This document shows, piece by piece, positions 1 through 12,050 of a stretch of DNA of 64,000 nt. Below the pieces are notes generated by a model, which did no database searches, was not told where the DNA came from, and was given only the letters and a program-made list of their open reading frames with translations. The stretch is from Colletotrichum lupini (taxonomy: Eukaryota > Ascomycota > Sordariomycetes > Glomerellales > Glomerellaceae), in the NCBI RefSeq assembly GCF_023278565.1, contig NC_064681.1:3410001-3474000 (forward strand), written 5' to 3'. Position 1 is the first letter of the stretch. Every line of letters begins with the position of its first letter. The position numbers and the translations under genes are program-made.

Positions 1-737
1 TGGCACACTTCGCTGAAGACAAGATCGACGAAGAGCCGACAGGCGAGCAAGAGCCGGGCCGGAAGATGTCGGCAAGGATATCACGATTCGACGACCATGA
101 CATGGACATGAGCCAAGCCTCCGAGGCGCGGTTCTCTTACCTCGATCAAGAGGATAAGCTGCACAAGAGCGCTTCCGGGGGCCCGTCACACCTTCAGAAG
201 GACATGCTCCCACCAGCAGCAATTGCTGCCCAAGCACAATTTGCTCAATACCGCATGGATAGCGGACCGCCGAGGCGGCCGTCGGTATCCATTTGGAAGA
301 AGACTCACAGGAGCAGAAGCTCTACATTATCAGCATTATCATTCAAGATGCCGGGGACCCGGGAAATGCAATCCCGAGACTTCCCGACGAACCCGACCCT
401 CGATCACGTCGACAGCAGAAAGAGCGCGCCGCAGAACGTGACCGCAACAATGATGAGCGACTTCCCCATCCGAACGCAGACGAGGAAAGTCGAGCGTGAG
501 ATCAAGCGCATGATGCTCCTCAACGCTTACCCGGTCATGTATGTGGTGCTCTGGATCCCGGGTCTCGTCAACAGATTGATGGAGGCGTCGGGAAACGGCT
601 CGCAAAGTCGCGTTCTGGCGGCGCTGCAGAGCTCAAGTCAGTTTATCGGTTTGGCGAATGCAATCACCTATGGCTTCAATCAGCATGTAAGGCATAGGAT
701 AAAGGGCGACTTTTTCACATGGCTACGTCGAAGATGA
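1..737 (+). CDS. C-terminal part of a cAMP-receptor-like / Git3-type GPCR (5' partial)
   Basis: The reading frame is open to the left edge, so the ATG at 66 is probably internal and the gene starts outside the window. What is visible is a long hydrophilic stretch (about residues 1-145 from that ATG), like the third cytoplasmic loop of fungal sugar/cAMP-receptor-like GPCRs. It is followed by two hydrophobic segments around the motifs MLLNAYPVMYVVLWIPGL and SSQFIGLANAITYGFN, and a short basic tail ending LRRR. This pattern fits the Git3 C-terminal domain family, plasma-membrane receptors that act upstream of G-alpha/cAMP signalling. The ligand cannot be inferred. No RIP-type stop is present. 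The 2223 Copia element lies 1.5 kb downstream. Confidence 0.75.
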   Translation, partial: AHFAEDKIDEEPTGEQEPGRKMSARISRFDDHDMDMSQASEARFSYLDQEDKLHKSASGGPSHLQKDMLPPAAIAAQAQFAQYRMDSGPPRRPSVSIWKKTHRSRSSTLSALSFKMPGTREMQSRDFPTNPTLDHVDSRKSAPQNVTATMMSDFPIRTQTRKVEREIKRMMLLNAYPVMYVVLWIPGLVNRLMEASGNGSQSRVLAALQSSSQFIGLANAITYGFNQHVRHRIKGDFFTWLRRR

Positions 738-2222
738 ACAGTTTATTATAAGAAAGAGCCGGAAGTGGCAGGACGAGTTACGAATCCGATGAAATAATAC
801 ATTTTCAGAATACCCTATTAGTTAGTCAATCATAAGAATGATATCCATGGTTGCGATTCACAATTCTTTCAACATCGCTTGCCTACCTGTTCCACCCAGC
901 ACCCTCCTAAATCGATGACTTTAGACCTGAAGGTTTGTGATCGCCTGGCGTCTTTGGAACCAACTGAAAGTACGTCGCGAAGTTTCTTGACAAGTTTGTT
1001 GAATATATGTGCAAATATTGACCTATGCTTCATAGCGAACTAATCAATACTTTTGGCTAAAGAAGTAATAGAAAGCTCATTGGTTGGGTCAAAGCACCAG
1101 TCAAATGTCACGTTGCCAGCAAGGCCTCAGAGGCAGACCTGCGAATAATCCAGCGGGGAGGGAAGTGTGACTGTGAAATATTTGATTTGAGTGAGAGTTT
1201 GGCCAATTTATAGTGTCAACCAATCCTAGCGCTCGTACTTGATGGGACTAGATTTGAGGGATTCAGGAGGTAACGAATCGGGCCGGTGGCCAACCCCGGG
1301 TTTGCTAAAGACCAGCGCGGGGTAATCGGGAGTTCTCCGGAGGGCTCGGAGACGGGGGTGGAGCAAAGATTATCTTGATAGAACGACACACAATCAACAG
1401 CTCTTCCGTCTCTTATCTTCGCGCATATCATACTGTCGGCCGCCACCAGCCGACTTCGGATCGGTCGTTTATTATGACAGAGGAGGAGCAAACAGTCCAG
1501 CTAGCAGTGTTCATCTGTGATCTCAGTTTGTGATTCAGCTCTAAATGCGGTTGGTACAGTTGCTGACTAAGTTCAAACAGGACTCAGTAATGATACTGCT
1601 TTGTTCGCCTACCTAGCCCGAGTGTTGATAGTTCTGAATCACTTATGCGATCTGAATCACTGTCAGTCTTCCCGCGGAGAGCTGAAAAGAGACCTTGCCA
1701 ATTCCAATCTTATTCACGCCTCAAAATGGTAGGTCAAGTCAAGGCGCAAGCCGCGAATCACTTTCAGCTGTCATCGCAATCTGGCGGGGTAGCTCAATCA
1801 GCAACCCCGCATCGCTGATCAACAAACTTATCGGAAGCTTCAGAGAATAGACCAAGTATCTCGCATCGTACCGGAAGCAGGCCGCCACGTCACAGCAATG
1901 CTTAATCCAAGAAAAAGGTTCAGTCGGGAAGGCATTACGTATCGGAAACTGTGAACTTAATGAGCTGCAATTGGCACTGGATGAGGACCCGAGATACAAC
2001 AGACGTCCTGATAAGAATGGAATGGCAGGATACGACCTTGCATGTCACCATCGACCGTGGGAGCTTGATAATGCAAGGCTAGAATACAAAAGCACCGTCA
2101 TAAGTCTTGGCATGCATGTCAGATGAGGGAAACTGCCTATCTCGCTCTCTTTATCTAGCCAAGAACTCTTGTTTATCAATACCACTTGATCAAGATTCTA
2201 TACCGGCCCGGTGGGATAAAAG
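738..2222. other. Intergenic spacer, no recognisable gene
   Basis: About 1.5 kb of ordinary-composition sequence between the GPCR stop and the first Copia element. The small open frames on the minus strand (1216-1491, 1739-1999) have no family resemblance and no convincing start or splice context. The last five bases, 2218-2222 (AAAAG), are the flank of the Copia element. They match the flank of the other Copia copy at 20483-20487 rather than the flank at this element's own other end. Confidence 0.6.
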
Positions 2223-2427
2223 TGTCGGATTGGAAGTCCAATTCGACCGCGGCATACAGCCGACTGCGCAGGGGCTAATTAGGGGCCCTACTTACGATTA
2301 TCGTAGCTAGCCTAACTTACGGTTAGAACCTCCTTTTTATACTTATTACGTAGATATTTATATAGTTTAATTAATCTCTTCGTTAACTACGGTTCGAACT
2401 AACTACCTTATAATAAGGATATTAATA
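2223..2427 (+). repeat. 5' LTR of Copia-A copy 1
   Basis: 205 bp, matching 8539-8743 along its length with transition differences. The outer 70 bases still contain CpA and TpG (for example GGCATACAGCC) that are TpA in the 3' LTR, so the outer edge escaped mutation. The LTR ends at 2427, after which the internal sequence CTAATTAG begins; the same junction is seen in copy 2. Confidence 0.92.
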
Positions 2428-2499
2428 CTAATTAGTAATTAAACTCTACTATTATAAATCGGTAAGGTATCTCGCTATATAGAAAAAACGACCTCTTAA

Positions 2500-5400
2500 T
2501 ACTATATAGGATAAGAGATTTATATTAATTAACCTTATAGAAGTAGACGAAAAAGGAGGTAATTTTTAAATACCGTACGGAATTAAGTAATTATAGCCCT
2601 TTATTACTTACGAGAAGTCGACGTTTATTACGTTAAATTACGTTAATTAATAGAACTACTTAAGTAACTAGCCTTTTACCGTCGCCCTGAGTAGCTTTTT
2701 TACTAAATAACTTTTTTATAGCCGGCCTACGATTAGAAATTAACTAAAGAAGCTATTTAGAGATTATAAAAAGCACGAGGCTTAAAAAGCTAGAAGTATA
2801 CGGAATAGTAAAAATCGGTAACTAGTAAAGATCCCGAGACTAATTACTATATCTTCTTATAGTAATATAAACGTCTACCGCTATTATTATTAAAAAGAAC
2901 TACTAAAACCTACCCTTTTTTACTAAATAAAAAGGAAGATCTTAGTAAATACGATAGCTAGCGATTTAAAAGGGTAATAATAATCGCTAAAAATAATAAA
3001 AACGAGAGTAGTAGCGAGATAGTAAGAGGAAGCGGGAATCTCTTAAACCCTAATAAATTCGTTAAGTAGTAAAAGCACGGATTTACTACGACCCGCGCGC
3101 GGATTAAATATATCCCCGTTAAGATTAAATACGCTAGCGACCGTTAATATAAGTATAAGCTAGAGCATAACCCTTAGCGAGTTAGGGTAAAAAAGAAGAG
3201 AACGAAACCCGATCCTAAATAGAATCCTAATCCCTTATAAGTAGGTAAATATTAACCCGGACTATTAGGGGACGTAGATATATAGAATCGTAAATTAGCT
3301 TAATAATAAGTAAATTAACGTAGTATTAATCTATTTAACTAAGGTTTATAAAAGAAAGGGGCTATAGGGGTAACCCTTATTTTACGAAATCGTAAACGAC
3401 CTTAGCTACTAGTTAGATAAATAGTTCGCGAGCGTAAGCTTAAGAATTACGAAAGTAGTTAATAGATTCCTCTATAGGCGAGGGGTATTATTAATATAAT
3501 TATAATCGCAAGAGCTATACGAAATACTAATAGTAATAATTATAGAAGAGGAATTTATATTATAGAACTAGGTATAAGTTAATAGAGCGTATAATCGCTT
3601 TAATAAATTTAAAAAAAGGGTAAACGACCCAGATTTCCTCTTTATAATTACTAACGGAAATCTATCGTTATAAAAGGATATACCGGGGTAAAATATAGTA
3701 CTAAAAGTACGATAATCGATAATTCTACTTATTTCGATCTATAATTCGTTACCGTTACTAATACGAAATTCGGCGCCGATCGGCTAATAAGAAAAGAGGT
3801 AGACGACTCGAAGTTACTAATAGTACGCAGCGACGCAGGGTTCGTATATAAATACTAAAAATCTAATAGCAAATACGAAATAATTTATAAACTTTAAAAA
3901 GATCTTCCTAAAAAAGAAATTATACTCTAGGGGGAAGTATAAGGTCTTATAAAAAACCCTAACGATATTTTATAATTATTATAAAAAAGTCGGAATTAGG
4001 GAATACTAGTACTATTTAGTAATTAATATCGTACTTATAAGTAAAGCCTTTAATTATTATTATAAAGCGGTACGTAATCTCGATCGAAACGACTTTTTTA
4101 ATATAATTAACGCAATCCGAAGCCGTTTCGAGACCTATAATAAGAACCTAGAGCTCCTATTTAAGCTATGAGCGATTTTTTTTATATTTATAGCTAGGAT
4201 AATAGAGGGTAAATTGCGAGTAGAGATCCTTAAAGAGCTTATTAATCGAATCGATAAGCTAGCAAAAACCTAGCTAAATAAGGGGATAAACGAGCGAAAA
4301 GTCGGATATTTTTATATTATAATCTAGCGTATATTAGAAGCAAAGATTACCTTATACTAAGTACTTAAAGACTACGAGACGCTTTGCTCGAGGCTAAGAT
4401 CTAGCTTTAATATGAAAATAAGAATACCGTACTAAACTTACCTCTAAGCATACGACGGCCCTTATTAATAATATTAGGTCGATCGAACGTATAATAAAAA
4501 AAGAAAAGAGGCTAGATATAGTAATCGCTAATAAGGAGGCCCAGATTTATTAAATAGGTAGAGATTTAACTTACGAGTAAAGTAATAAAAAAAGTAATAC
4601 TATATTTATAAAAAGGATGGATATTAGTTAAGTAACTACTCTAAAGAAGAGCGTACTAAATCGTACGAATAGTATAAAAAGTCGAGGGTAGTAGATAGTA
4701 AAACTAGCCCTCGTTAATTTAACTAATTCTTTATTATATATAAGGGCAGATCTGGGGGTATAAAACCTAGCGACAGTAGTTAAAGTAGCGGCTTAAAATA
4801 TATACCCCCTATAAGAGATTTAAAAAATAAAAAAGATCTTACCCCCTATACTAACGAATTAGATTATAACGAAATTAAAAATATTAACTACTCTTTTTTC
4901 GCCCCGTTAGCCTCCGGAGGATATACGAGGCTAAACGAATAGAGAGTAGCAGAAGCTCTTAATAAATAAGCTTTTATATACGAATAGTAAGGGAAGGTCC
5001 CTTAGATAACGGATATAAAGGCGGTTAAAAGGGCGAATTTAATAGGGCTAAAGCCTATTATCTTAATAATTAAAAAGAAGACGCTATTTTTCTTAATATT
5101 TAAAGAAAAAGAATATAGTACCGAGCATATCTAGGGGTAGCTAGAGGGGTCCTTTTTATATTACTTAGATCCCTCGAATACTAAGCTCGTATAAGTATTT
5201 TATATAAGCGAAAGGTACGGCTTAGACGATTTTTATAAGATTATCTTAGATACTAGGGTATTATAATAGTTAATTAGAAAAAAAGGGTAATTCTAAGCGC
5301 TATAGAAGATCGCGTTAGTAATACTTAATACGTTAACGGCGGGTATTATAAGGATTAGTTTTGGCCTAAGTAAGGAAATCGTCGCCCTAGGTATAATAGA

Positions 5401-8400
5401 AGTAGAGACATACTTCGGAACGATAACTTTCTATATTTTGCCCGTTAATACCCTATTTCTCCTATATCTAAAAGATATAGATCGACTAGGTATTATATTT
5501 AATAATACGAGGAATAAAATCTTTAGTAGTAAGCACTTCGAGGTAGTCGAACGACGATAGGGGTATGCGTTTATAAAGCTTATTAATAATACGAAGTTAA
5601 TTAATTACCTAACGGAAAATAAGCTTAGAAAACTATACTAAAGATTTAGGTACCCGTCGGTTACGAGGCTATATAACCTCCTAAAGTAATTAAGTAATAA
5701 TAATATCGAAATAAGGGCGCTAGAGTAGTTAACGAAAGTATATTACTAATACTAAATAAATACGCAGAGCCTACGCAAATTTAAGTTTAAATTGCGTAAT
5801 AAGCTTAACTTTAACTAAGAAATAGTCGTTAATATTTTTTATTTAAATAGTTAACTAGTACTATATATAATCGACGTATTTATATCTTTCTAAGTAGGGC
5901 AATTCCTCTAGGATCTATAAGCAAAGATAATATAGGCAGCCCTATAAAAAAGCTAGATCGATATATACTAGGGACCGCTATATAGTATTAGAACCGACGC
6001 TAGTACTAGTTTTAAATCGGTAGAATTTAGGGATAATGCGACGGCTTATAATATATAGCTAAAAGTCGTACTTATTAAAGCGTACTATAGTATTAGAAAG
6101 GTAAAAAGGGTATACTAGTAGTTAAAAAGGGCGTTTAGAATTATTAAAGAGGAAAATCCGGATTTTACTAACGACGAATGCCTTTAGATAGTACTTAAAT
6201 ATTATAACGATACTATAGGGCCTAACGGACTTATACTAACGCTATTAGTATTTAGAGTATATTTAAGAACGACCTTAGCCTCGCTATTATTACTAAGTAT
6301 AAGCTAACGAGCCCGAGTAGTTAAAAAAGTAATACGGGCACTGCGCAAAGTAAGTATAAAAAAGTAAGTTAACGAGGTAATTACTACGCGCAATAGGCCC
6401 GATATAGGGGATAATCTAAATATACTACTAAATTCGGATATATAAGTATAGCGCGAAATTACTTAATAATAAGCTAGGCTATATAAGTTAATTTCCGTCG
6501 ACGAGCGCTCTTATATAGTTGCGAGAGATTATAACTAGCTACTTAAAGTATTAATTATAGTAGTTAGACCGTACTATATAAATCTTAACGAGGTAATTTC
6601 TAACTTATAAGAAGAAGAAGAGCTAAGGGAAACTATATAACCCGCGGTAGAGGTATAGGAAATTATCCTTAACGAAATCGTCGTAGTAATACTAATAAAC
6701 GACGAGGAAGAGGATATTACTAAAAGGGTACTAATACTACTAACGAGACGTTATAAAAGACTACAATAGCAAGCCCTAACGTAGTAATTTATTACTAGCG
6801 ACGAGGTAATTAATACTTTTTATATAATAAAAGAGAAAGCCGATTTCGAGCTAATAATTAAACTACGCAAAGAAAGTATAATTATAACTACTAAAAAGCC
6901 CTATAAGGGATTAGATCTTATTAAAATAAACACTCTTCGTAATAGAGGGGTCTATCGATTTATCCTATATAACTTAAAAAAATATATAAACCTCTATATA
7001 TTTAAATTACGAATAGTTCGTAAGATTAAAAAGAAAAGAACACCCTAGCCGTACGAGAAGTTTAAATACGTAATTTAGGAGTACGGTAACGTTAAAAAGG
7101 CGACGCTATTTATATAATCGCCTACTATATAGTACTATAACTAACGATTAATAATAGTACTAATAGCATCGCTACGGAAAAAGGGATACGAGATTTAGAG
7201 CCGTAATATTACCTAGGCCTATACTTAATCGGCCATAGGGCTTATAAAAACAATCCTAGCCCATTTACTAAAGGAAATAGCTAGTAAGTACTTAAAAAGC
7301 ACGATTATTAAAGTGCTTAAGCTACTATATAGGCTCGTAAAATTAGGTACCTATTAGTAGGCTACTTACTACGATTTTTATATTAATTAACTATTAATAG
7401 TTACCTCTACGTACGACCCGTACTTACTAATCGCAAAGTACGAAGGTAACTAATTTAGGATTATTAAAATATAAACCGACGATATATTAAGCCTATCCGA
7501 TATTAACTTTATAAAAAAAGAGGATAAGGAGCTCTAGAAAGCGGGCTTAGTAGCGAAGCTAAAAGAGGTCCTTATAATAAATACCCCCTTAGTATTTAAC
7601 GGCGGAATTCTTATAATTAAAGGGGAAACCGTCGTTTTTTAATAAAAGGGATAGGGCGAGAAGATTAACTTTATCGATCCGAATATAACCGATATTAAAA
7701 AATAGTATAAGGCTAAGCTCGCGCGAGGGGTATATATTACGAGTATTTATTAGCCCGAGGCGACTTTTAACTATACTAAGGTAGTATAGGCTATAGATCT
7801 AACTAAATAAGACGTTAAGGTACTTAATAAGTGGCTTAAGTAGTAGTAAACAAATCTCGATCGAGGTCTTATTTATTACCTAATTAACCTTGCGATTAGT
7901 AAGCTCTACGTCTTCGTTAATAGGTTATTTACGAATAATAACGACCTTACTTCGTAATTAGGGTATATTATTATCCTAGCTAACGAGAGTATAAGTAAGA
8001 GCGAATTTACTATATATAGTAATATAATCTACTACTCGTTAACTAAAAGTAAGTAAGTAATAAGAAGTATACTAGCGTCGGAGGTCTATAGTATAGTTAA
8101 TAATATTAACCTCTTTTACGTAATTTTAACGACGCTAAAGAAGATTACCGATCGAATTAGCCTTCTACCTATTCTAACGGTTATTTATATAGATTCTTAC
8201 TCGCTATACGAATACCTCGTTAAATTAGGAACGACGAAGGAAAAGAGGGTTATAATTAATATTATAGCCCTTAGGTAATCGTATAAAAGGCGCAAAATAC
8301 TCGAGATTCGTTAGATTAATAATAAAAATAACCTCGTAAACGCTTTTATAAAAGTAGTATTAAATAAGGGATTAGAGTAATTTATAAGTAGCGAAAAAGT

Positions 8401-8440
8401 TACTATACGAATAGAGGGATAGGTTATATAAAAAGAGTAA
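2500..8440 (+). pseudogene. Dead gag-pol of Copia-A copy 1
   Basis: No intact frame, but conserved blocks can be read through the stops. Near 4590-4650 is a degraded CCHC knuckle of the fungal Copia Gag type (C-Y-I-x-K-K-D-G), followed by S-K-E-E-R. Around 6890-7060 lies the N-terminal RT block with K-K-P-Y-K-G-L-D. At about 7200-7240 is the I-T-x-A-Y-T-x-S block, and near 7470 the Q-T-D-D catalytic motif of the RVT_2 family. Around 7910-8000 is RNase H (F-x-N-N-N-D-L-T-S-x-L-G-Y), and about 8160-8350 the D-S-Y-S-L-Y-E-Y-L-V-K-L-G-T-T block. RT after integrase and RNase H last assigns it to Ty1/Copia. Confidence 0.85.
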
Positions 8441-8538
8441 AGAAAAGGGGGAAAAGGAGACGACTTAGTAGACGGGCCCGAGGTCGAATTATACCTCTAA
8501 CTATAGTAGTTAAATCGATAAAAGAAAGAGAAGGTTAG

Positions 8539-8743
8539 TATTAGATTAGAAGTCTAATTTAACTGCGGTATATAGCCGACTACGTAGGGGCTAATTAGGG
8601 GCCCTATTTACGATTATCGTAGCTAGCTTAACCTATAGTTAAAACCTCCTTTTTATACTTACTACGCAGATATTTATATAGTTTAATTAATCTCTTTATT
8701 AACTACGGTTCGAACTAACTACCCTATAATAGGGATACTAATA
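8539..8743 (+). repeat. 3' LTR of Copia-A copy 1
   Basis: 205 bp partner of the 2223 LTR. It is heavily altered (TGTCGG reads TATTAG). Its outer edge abuts the coding end of the rhodopsin-domain gene, which now terminates inside this LTR at 8719-8721. Confidence 0.92.
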
Positions 8744-9956
8744 CAAACCACGTTCGCTTCCTCTTGAGTTGACCTAAGGATTGTTAATGGAGCAGCTTGA
8801 GTCGTGTTGGTGTTTGCTGTAACTTGATTACGAAGACCTACCATGCGTAGCTGTCGTCTGAAGCTTGACCTCATCGCTTCTTCTTGATTTTCCCGCATGT
8901 TAGGCGCGATATTGTGTCTCCTGCGGCTGAGGGAGAGCTTCCGAAGCACGGGGATTGACGCGGCCATGATAGTCGCTGCGATCTCAGCACTTTCCCATAC
9001 AAAAAGACCCCCTAATTTATCTATAGAGTAGTTAGATTACACGGGAATATTACAAAAACTAATCGTACGAAAGTCAGCACTTACTATTATCCAACGGATT
9101 GAAACTGAAAAGATGAAATATCTTGACAATTCCTATTGCTCCAGCACTTTGTAAGTACATGATTAGAAATTGAAAGCAGCCCGTAATAATGGCAGAGAAA
9201 AAACTAACCCGAATCCCATGCTCATGGCCACACATATACCAATTCTGTCCTTTGTGCTGAGGTGCAGCGGCCATATGATCTTCCATGGCAATAAAGATAG
9301 GAGGAAGTCCAAAAAGACTGAATAAGCTGATACATTGAGCTGTGAGTGTGATTTGTAGACCCGAAAACTGCGACATACTCAAGCATACCGGAAGCAAAGA
9401 CAGCAAAGTTGAGTGCCTGTCTACCTGTCATGCACGGCAAATGAGAACGAGGACCACATGGATTTTCGAATAAGGGTACCCATGTCGCCACGGTAACGTT
9501 CATGGTCACCATGATGAACCACAATAGCCATCGCAATTTTTCGGTGACGAGCTGCAAAAGAGTGAAGATGAAAGATGTCTTGGCAAGCGACCATGCCATA
9601 TTTGCCATGACTCCAGCGACATGGCTCATGTCGGCATTCTTTTTAACCGAAAGAACGATAGGAACTAGAGATGTGGCATTAAGCACCGCGACTCGGAGGA
9701 ATAGCTGGGTAGCGAACAGTATCTTGACTTCGAGATTAGTAGAAGACGCATGATAGGAGCTTGAGATGCTTACCCATGCAACAATGATGCAATAGTCATC
9801 TAGCAATAGTCGATAGGTCATAGTATGTAAAATCCGAGTGAATAATCGAAGGCCGAAAATCCCAGTCGCGAGTACGAAAAGTATTGACAGAGATGCAATT
9901 TGCCTCACGACGATGCTGTCTAATGGCGGAGCCATGAAGCCTGCGGCAAATATCAA
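8719..9956 (-). CDS. Fungal rhodopsin-domain (PTH11/SAT5-like) integral membrane protein, five exons, 3' end inside an LTR
   Basis: Model on the minus strand: exons 9774-9956, 9389-9704, 9209-9317, 9085-9146, 8719-9020. This gives 323 residues with all phases consistent. Introns are 69, 71, 62 and 64 bases. The product has the multi-TM layout of the fungal rhodopsin-domain family: L-D-D-Y-C-I-I-V-A-W after the first helix, K-T-S-F-x-x-T-L-L-x-L, L-L-W-F-I-M-V-T-M-N, the signature D-F-L-L-S-L-L-P-W-K-I-I-W across the exon 2/3 junction, and the terminal W-E-S-A-E-I-A-A-T-I-M-A-A-S-I-P-V-L-R in exon 5. The family is fungal membrane proteins, often unassigned. The ATG at 9935 (M-A-P-P-L-D) is an alternative start. 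The last codons, C-I-S-I-P-I-I-G then stop, are supplied by the Copia LTR. Confidence 0.85.
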
Positions 9957-11168
9957 TGAGTTTTATGAAAGTGATGAGAAGATGACAAGAGAATGATTTC
10001 CATGTGACGGCAAATGTGGGATAGGGTGGAGCTTCGTCGAACTACAGACAGAGGGGAAATTTTAAGATCATACCTCCAATCGAGGTCTCCTATCAAGTAA
10101 TCTAATAATCTTTGTAAAGACAAAGTACCGAGCAGAGATCATTGACAGATTTTTGTTGCAATCACCTCTTGAGCATGGCCAGAATATGGCAACACGTGGG
10201 CGGCTAACCCATCCCTGAATACTTCAAGTTTACTTCGTGGCTGGTTACTTAGTTTGCCCAGCCCATATTACCGACTTGTCCAACTGTCAGTTACAGGATT
10301 AGCGGAGGTATGTGTAAGGTGTGTGCTTCCCTTACAGGGGCTACTGAGACATTCTGTCAGTCACATCATCGTTCCGTCAGCATTTACATTCACGATTGTG
10401 AAAACCCGACTTTCGACCGCAGAAATTGGTGGAAGTGACTGAATTATGCGGCAGGATACTAGACTGAATTATGCCCTACGAAATATCACTAAAATGAATT
10501 CGCCTATACGACTACGGCAGTGACATTTGGTCGCCTGCAATGGCTTATGTGGCTTGCCTAACCGTAAGACTAGTTTGAAGGTGCCCATCGAAAACCCCCT
10601 AATTATCTATGTTGCATAAATATATCTCACATGGTTGATTACGGATGGATGCTACATCCATCCATGATTTTCCCAGTCACCACATGCGTGTGGAACACTT
10701 CGTAATTTCTCGAGGGTAAGCCATATAGTTCGGGGGCATCAAAGCACTGATGAACGCCGAGCACTTGCTGTAGCCTTCATTGATGACGTCTTGGAGACAT
10801 GTCTGCTCGAAATTTTGTCTTACCTCAGCCCTAGCAGACTGGACTCAAGAGTCAAGGGGGACGGGGGTAGTGTATGGTCTCAGAGCTCGGAAATTGCATA
10901 AAGGCGATCTTTGAGCCCGAGGCTTTTTACGTGGGCCTCATTCCTCTCCAGAATCTTTGCGCCTAGGCGATGGCAATCGCTCTTGAATTCAACAAACTGT
11001 CTGCTAGAGTCAGTGCATGTGTTATGAGAGAGGGACACATCTCAGGCCGGCTGTAATTTGCAACGTTCAATAGGCTATCCAGTTTATTGAGGACAAGAGC
11101 CAGTTCAAAAGAGTGGGACAGAAGGTGCAAAGCTCAGATCTTTCCATTAATAAGTAGAGACCTTGCGT
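9957..11168. other. Intergenic spacer with a short perfect inverted repeat
   Basis: 1.2 kb of normal-composition sequence between the rhodopsin-domain start and the dienelactone hydrolase stop. It should include the promoter of the former and the 3' UTR of the latter. No gene is supported. The one structured item is a 9-bp perfect inverted repeat with a 3-base loop at 10643-10663 (GGATGGATG, CTA, CATCCATCC). Confidence 0.55.
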
Positions 11169-12050
11169 TTAGACTCCTAAGGCTTCCAAGTATCTGTTGA
11201 ACCAAGATACCGCTTGATAAAAAGCTTGTTCTTTTCCGAACTTCTCCTTTTCGTTCTTCGGGTCACCGCGAACGGAAAAGCCATGGTGAACACCAGAAAA
11301 CAGGTTGATCTGGTAGTTCTGCTTCGTTTGAGCGAGAATAGCTTCACTTTCATGTCGCTTCTCTGTTGGGAAGATGTCATCAAACTCTGCTGCAGCAATC
11401 GACAGCGGTCCGGTGATGGCAGCGAGCTCATCCGCTTCTACAAAGGACGGGTGGGCAATGAAACCGCATTGGATCCCGCTCTTGTAATGACGCACGGCAT
11501 ACTTGGAACAGAATTAGGATACTGTGTAGTGTGCAATTGATATTGAAACGAACCTTAGCCCCAAAACAATATCCTGCTGCTGCAATTTTCGTAATACCAA
11601 GGCCTTTTAGGTAGTTGATGCCGGAGACGACTATTGGGTCAATTGTCTCTGAGGTGTGTGGGTTCTTCCCGCCAGTGCCCTCCTGCAGCCACTTCATGAT
11701 GTCAAAATCCTCCGGCATGTTTAACGGTGCCGGATCACCATTGAACAGATCGAGGACTAGGCATGCGTAGCCCTGGCGAGCAAATGCATCGGCCATGAGC
11801 TTGCTGTTTTGCCATATTCCAATGATATCTGGAAGATACAAGACAGCTCGCTGCGAAGCCTCGTTTTCAGCGGGAAGGGCCAAGTATGCCTCGATTTTCC
11901 CACCAACCTGGACGGATTTCCCTGTTGGAGTGCCCCTATGTTGAGGAAATCAGCTGATATTCGAAGATTGTTATTGCTGTGCACCTAGGAATAATCTTAC
12001 TCGTGGAGTGTGCCAACAGTGCAACAAGCACCTGGTGCATTGGATGCCAT
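11169..12050 (-). CDS. Dienelactone hydrolase family protein
   Basis: Three exons (12001-12050, 11554-11935, 11169-11501) with introns of 65 and 52 bases give a 254-residue alpha/beta hydrolase, the usual size for fungal dienelactone hydrolases. Exon 1 starts at the ATG at 12050 (M-A-S-N-A-P-G-A-C-C); a longer in-frame start at 12182 adds a hydrophobic extension unlike the family. The catalytic triad is visible: Cys140 in G-Y-C-F-G-A-K (usual G-Y-C-F-G-G-K), Asp186 in E-F-D-D-I-F-P, and His217 in H-H-G-F. By family it hydrolyses lactone or ester bonds, classically dienelactone to maleylacetate in aromatic ring catabolism; the substrate here is unknown. No signal peptide is seen, so it is probably cytosolic. 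It is divergent from the SDR gene, 467 bases away. Confidence 0.9.

Larger units (their letters stand above)
2223..8743 (+). mobile_element. Ty1/Copia LTR retrotransposon, family A copy 1 (RIP-inactivated)
   Basis: A complete 6,521-bp element with two 205-bp LTRs. The LTRs begin TGTCGG (RIP-altered to TATTAG in the 3' copy) and end ATTAATA/ACTAATA, most simply an original ..AACA after CpA-to-TpA change. A polypurine tract (8520-8534) precedes the 3' LTR. Domain order is Gag with a CCHC knuckle, integrase region, RT, RNase H, which is the Copia order. Every frame is broken by stops. Flanks differ: AAAAG on the left (2218-2222), CAAAC on the right (8744-8748). Each matches a flank of the inverted copy at 20488-27007, not its own partner. 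The right end sits at the 3' end of the rhodopsin-domain gene. Confidence 0.93.

Noticed and set aside
1216..1999. Two minus-strand open frames in the first spacer
   Set aside because: Short, no homology-like motifs, no supporting starts or introns.
8719..8967. An 82-codon minus-strand frame as an independent gene
   Set aside because: It is the final exon of the rhodopsin-domain protein, as shown by the W-E-S-A-E..S-I-P-V-L-R motif and the splice phase.
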